DNA of 35,305 nt from positions 1 through 35,305 of the forward strand of contig CAMAYU010000043.1 in the NCBI GenBank assembly GCA_945862235.1, in the 5' to 3' direction. Origin of the DNA: Schlesneria paludicola DSM 18645. Lineage in GTDB: Bacteria > Planctomycetota > Planctomycetia > Planctomycetales > Planctomycetaceae. The notes beneath the pieces are model-generated. The model saw only the letters and a program-made list of their open reading frames with translations, did no database searches and was not told the DNA's origin. A program made the translations under genes and the position numbers. Below, one piece after another: positions 32,497 through 35,305 of this stretch. Numbering within the stretch: position 1 is the first letter of the stretch; the number at the start of each line of letters is the position of its first letter.

Positions 32497-33318
32497 TCAC
32501 TTGTGTGCCGAGGCGACTCGTTCCAGATACTTTCGTGAGGCAGTGCGGAAGATCGTTTCGCCAATGCGTGGGAAGAGTGAGCAGAGCGTGAACAGCCCCC
32601 TCAGTGACGGGACGTTCACGATTAGGTCGGCTCGATCGGACTTGATCGCCTTCACGACGGCGCGGGCCACCGCTTCCGAAGATGTGCTGCCGACATACCA
32701 CGGGACGCTCTTGCCTGTTCGCTCGCGCAGCTCTTCGTAGATGCCGCCGTCGGTCGCGAAGCCGGGGCAGATCGCCGACGCACTGATGCCGGTGCCGTGG
32801 TATTCCGAACGGAGCGACTGCGTGAACGCGATCTGTCCCGCCTTACTCGCCCCGTAGATGGCGGCAAACGCTGGCCCCTGCTTCCCCGCGATCGAGGCCA
32901 TGTTCACGATGTGGCCTCGCCCTGCCGCCTTCATGTGCGGGATCACGTAGCGCGTCAGCAGCAACGTCGCGATGAGATTCACATCGATCGTGCGACGGAT
33001 GTCGGCGGGAGGAAGCTCTTCAAACTTTCGGAACGCTTCGACACCCGCGTTGTTGACGAGGACATCAATCGCACCGAGTTCACTCATCGTCCGCTCGACC
33101 AGATTTTGAAGCTGTCCTTCGTCGGCGACATCGGTCGGAATCGCCACCGCCTTCACACCGAGACCGCGCATCTCTGCCGCGACCTGTTCCAATTCGACCG
33201 GTCGTCGAGCGGCCAGCGCGAGATTCATCCCCTGCTTTGCCAAGGCCCGCGCCACATGCACGCCGATCCCGGCCGAAGCCCCCGTAATCAAAGCCACTCG
33301 TCCCTTGAGGTCTCTCAT
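32497..33318 (-). CDS. Short-chain dehydrogenase/reductase
   Basis: This 273-residue protein is a second NAD(P)-dependent SDR. TGASAGIG occupies 12-19, AARRPVELE after strand two (two Arg residues favour NADPH), NNAG at 89-92, Ser142 in MASIAG and YGASK with Tyr155 and Lys159. The CPGFATDGG segment is typical of the family, and PSLRGLFTLCSLFPRIGETI forms a hydrophobic C-terminal helix, as in membrane-associated members. It resembles the other SDR in outline but is a different subtype by cofactor motif. GGAGAG precedes the ATG at 33318 by about nine bases. Substrate unknown. Confidence 0.92.
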   Translation of the reverse strand: MRDLKGRVALITGASAGIGVHVARALAKQGMNLALAARRPVELEQVAAEMRGLGVKAVAIPTDVADEGQLQNLVERTMSELGAIDVLVNNAGVEAFRKFEELPPADIRRTIDVNLIATLLLTRYVIPHMKAAGRGHIVNMASIAGKQGPAFAAIYGASKAGQIAFTQSLRSEYHGTGISASAICPGFATDGGIYEELRERTGKSVPWYVGSTSSEAVARAVVKAIKSDRADLIVNVPSLRGLFTLCSLFPRIGETIFRTASRKYLERVASAHK

Positions 33319-33355
33319 CGTCGTGTACTCTCCGGTTGATTTCGCGGTGTTATGA

Positions 33356-33433
33356 ACAACACCAACCCGCAGCGTGAGCGAGGACGAATGTCGCTCGACT
33401 CTCGTCCTCGCTCACGCTGCGGGTTGGTGTTGT
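33356..33433. repeat. Repeat family H, copy 2, perfect 32-bp inverted repeat
   Basis: Arms at 33356-33387 and 33402-33433 (core ACCAACCCGCAGCGTGAGCG) pair without mismatch around 14 bases. It sits between the SDR start and the DUF4198 stop, both on the minus strand. The related copy is at 22141-22216. Confidence 0.93.
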
Positions 33434-33468
33434 GCTTGGACTAGTTCTTCATCATCGATCGGCCTTGG

Positions 33469-34266
33469 TCACTCGCCGCAGCACGGGCAGACATCCGGCA
33501 CGAAGACCGTCAGTGTCGCCGAATACTTGGTCGAGTCGTACCCCTCGCCCTTCTCGTCCGTCGCGTGATGAACCACGACAAGATAGTAGTTGCCCTCCTT
33601 GGGCGTGAAGAAACAGCGGCCGTTTTCGTTGGTCTTCCGTTCGTAGGTCGAGTCAAAGCCCTCGGCCAGCGTCTCGCCGCGTGGGATGAAACTGACACGA
33701 GCCTCCTTCAGCGGCTGCCCCTTAAACAGCACCTTCACGCGAATCGGCGCATCCGGTCCCATCGGCGTGACGGTGTTCGCGTCGGCCACGATTTCCAACT
33801 GATGTCCCAGCACCTTGTCGTAGCCGGGGTGCTCGTGCGGAATCTTGTCCATCGACTTCGTGACGACGAAGAAAGTCTTCCCGCTCTTCACGCTGCGCGT
33901 CGGAGTGCCGTGATTCACGATGGCATCGACCGTGTGATCGACCAAGTACAGGCCGGGTTCTGTCGCGGCAAACTTCGTCGTCCAGAAACCCTCCTTCGGC
34001 GTGTAGCCGACATCCACCAGCCGATCCCTCACATCGAACGTCTTCTTGTCGGGACCATGAATCTTCAGCGAGGCGTTCGTCAACGAAGTCTTGCTCGCCA
34101 GCTTGAAGTCCCGGTGATCGTTGCCGTGATTCCCCAACATCAGATCGACGTGGACAGAATCCCCCGCCCGAATCACGTTCGTGTTCGTTTGCACCCACGT
34201 ATCGTGAGCCTTCACAGCGGAAGCCTGCCCCAGCAGCAGCACTAGGCACAGCAGTCGTCGTCGCAT
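33469..34266 (-). CDS. DUF4198 exported protein
   Basis: This 265-residue protein has a signal peptide (MRRRLLCLVLLLGQASAVKA) cleaved before HDTWV, the usual first residues of mature DUF4198 proteins. The domain contains HGNDHRDFKL, YTPKEGFWTTKFAATEPGLY, GKTFFVVTK and, near the end, a repeat-like carboxypeptidase-regulatory (Ig-like) segment VLFKGQPLKEARVSF with NGRCFFTPKEGNYYLVVVHH. It closes with CPCCGE, a possible metal-binding tail. DUF4198 proteins are often linked to metal uptake, but no transporter gene is next to it. GAGGAG stands eight bases before the ATG; a GTG one codon earlier is also possible. Confidence 0.9.
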   Translation of the reverse strand: MRRRLLCLVLLLGQASAVKAHDTWVQTNTNVIRAGDSVHVDLMLGNHGNDHRDFKLASKTSLTNASLKIHGPDKKTFDVRDRLVDVGYTPKEGFWTTKFAATEPGLYLVDHTVDAIVNHGTPTRSVKSGKTFFVVTKSMDKIPHEHPGYDKVLGHQLEIVADANTVTPMGPDAPIRVKVLFKGQPLKEARVSFIPRGETLAEGFDSTYERKTNENGRCFFTPKEGNYYLVVVHHATDEKGEGYDSTKYSATLTVFVPDVCPCCGE

Positions 34267-34406
34267 CACATGATCTCCTCAATTGGAAGCGGTTTGGGCA
34301 GCCGTCGCCGTTTCAGCGCCGTTGGTTGCCGTTACATTGTTGATTCGAGGGCGGGGATTTACGATCACCAGCCCTGATTTTCGAGACAATTCGCAGAGGT
34401 ATGGCC

Positions 34407-35288
34407 ATGCGTCGTCGAGCCGCGTTCACGTTGATCGAGTTGTTGGTGGTGATCGCCATCATCGCCGTTCTGATTGCGCTGCTGCTGCCCGCCGTGCAAC
34501 AGGCTCGTGAGGCCGCGAGGCGTGCCCAGTGCAAGAACAATCTGCATCAGATCGGCGTCGCGCTGCACAACTACGCCGATGCCCACCGAGTGTTGCCTCC
34601 CGGTTACCTCTACAAACCGAGTCCGCCGGGAAACGCCTCCGGATTTGGATGGCAGGCGATGATTCTGCCGTATGTCGATCAGGCACCGCTCTACGGCGAA
34701 TTCAATTGGAACGAGCCGCTCTGGAGTGGCTCGAACACCACACCGCGCATGCGACGCTTGCAGATGTTCCTCTGTCCGTCGGATCCGGTCTCGGGAAGCA
34801 AGTTCGTCGAGATGGGAGTGCCGACCGAGCAGTACGCGATGGCCTGCTACGTCGCCAGCTTCGGTCCGCCCGACCTCGACGACACGCAGGAGGCGCGCTG
34901 GGGGATGTTCAGCCGGAACAGCGCGACGAAATTCGGCGATGTCTCAGATGGCTTGTCCAACACGCTGATGGCGGGTGAGCGGCAGAACGGTCCCTTCCGG
35001 CTGGCCGGTGCGCACGGAGTCCACTTCAGTTACGAGACCACTTGGGCTGGTGCGGTCCGAGAATGGACCGACCCGACCGACGATCACGGCCACATGGTCC
35101 TCTTCCAGACGGGACACTCTCCGAATCACTTTCAAAGTGACGACCGCGATGTCTCCACGGCACACACCGGCAGCGCCAATTTCCTGATGGGCGACGGTTC
35201 CGTCCGTGCCATCAGCGACAATGTGGACTTCGTGGTCTATCAAGCCACGAGCACCATCGCCGGTGGCGAGCCAGTTAGCGATTTCTGA
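34407..35288 (+). CDS. DUF1559 protein with type IV pilin-like N-terminus
   Basis: This 293-residue protein begins with a prepilin peptidase signal, RRRAAFTLIELLVVIAIIAVLI, in which the FTLIEL segment and following helix would be processed and anchor it in the membrane as a pseudopilin. DUF1559 follows: CKNNLHQIGVALHNYADAHRVLPPGY, WQAMILPYVDQAPLY, CPSDP, VSDGLSNTLMAGE and the closing SANFLMGDGSVRAISDNVDF. Length is normal. AGAGG lies seven bases before ATG 34407; ATG 34401 is too close to it. The family is strongly expanded in planctomycetes and its role is unknown. The gene is complete, stopping 17 bases before the window end. Confidence 0.95.
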   Translation: MRRRAAFTLIELLVVIAIIAVLIALLLPAVQQAREAARRAQCKNNLHQIGVALHNYADAHRVLPPGYLYKPSPPGNASGFGWQAMILPYVDQAPLYGEFNWNEPLWSGSNTTPRMRRLQMFLCPSDPVSGSKFVEMGVPTEQYAMACYVASFGPPDLDDTQEARWGMFSRNSATKFGDVSDGLSNTLMAGERQNGPFRLAGAHGVHFSYETTWAGAVREWTDPTDDHGHMVLFQTGHSPNHFQSDDRDVSTAHTGSANFLMGDGSVRAISDNVDFVVYQATSTIAGGEPVSDF

Positions 35289-35305
35289 AGCACTCATTAT
35301 GGGCC

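Overview
The window is GC-rich bacterial chromosome, almost certainly from the phylum Planctomycetota. The evidence is the set of planctomycete-typical families it carries: two DUF1559 proteins (one with a type IV pilin-like N-terminus), a PSCyt1/DUF1549/DUF1553 cytochrome protein next to its usual DUF1501 partner, a second secreted multi-haem-motif protein, two Ser/Thr kinases of unusual layout and a DUF4198 protein. Many GC-rich inverted-repeat elements, of a sort I associate with planctomycete genomes, are scattered through it. I see no tRNA, rRNA, cas gene, transposase or phage gene.

Layout. 1-1536 (minus strand): a nucleotidyltransferase with a small partner ORF lies between two copies of the start of an acyl-CoA thioesterase gene; the right-hand copy is interrupted by a stop codon. 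1896-4583 (plus): a secreted subtilase and a secreted protein built of two internal repeats. 4649-9659 (minus): the DUF1501 protein and a large PSD1 cytochrome protein whose reading frame contains four palindromic insertions. 9845-12520 (plus): a membrane-anchored DUF1559 protein, a lone E2-type acyltransferase-like protein and a small membrane protein. 12741-14024 (minus): a BRCT + MerR-type HTH + TPR protein, divergent from glyA (14265-15515, followed by a clear terminator). 15948-17726: a kinase with an N-terminal membrane domain. 17867-18727 (minus): larE, divergent from a secreted two-haem-motif protein (18986-20875). 21037-22722: thiO and dtd. 23362-27506 (minus): an HlyD-like protein, a Pro/Met/Gln-rich kinase and accA. 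27937-31356: a cysteine-less thioredoxin-fold protein, a 41-bp tandem palindrome array and a lipoprotein. 31446-33318: two convergent SDR oxidoreductases. 33469-34266: DUF4198. 34407-35288: DUF1559 with a pilin N-terminus.

Housekeeping functions (glyA, accA, dtd, thiO, larE) are mixed with exported proteins: subtilase, cytochromes, lipoprotein, HlyD-like, DUF4198 and DUF1559. No single pathway unites the window.

The two most notable things are not ordinary genes. First, a strictly periodic array at 29361-29647 has seven 17-bp palindromes (consensus CAAACGAGNNTCGTTTG) spaced exactly 41 bp apart, close to four helical turns; it looks like a multi-site protein-binding platform rather than a CRISPR. 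Second, at least seventeen inverted-repeat elements of several families are present. Most lie between genes, often touching stop codons. Four have landed in frame inside one PSD1 gene and one inside a thioesterase gene, so the elements are translated as protein inserts.
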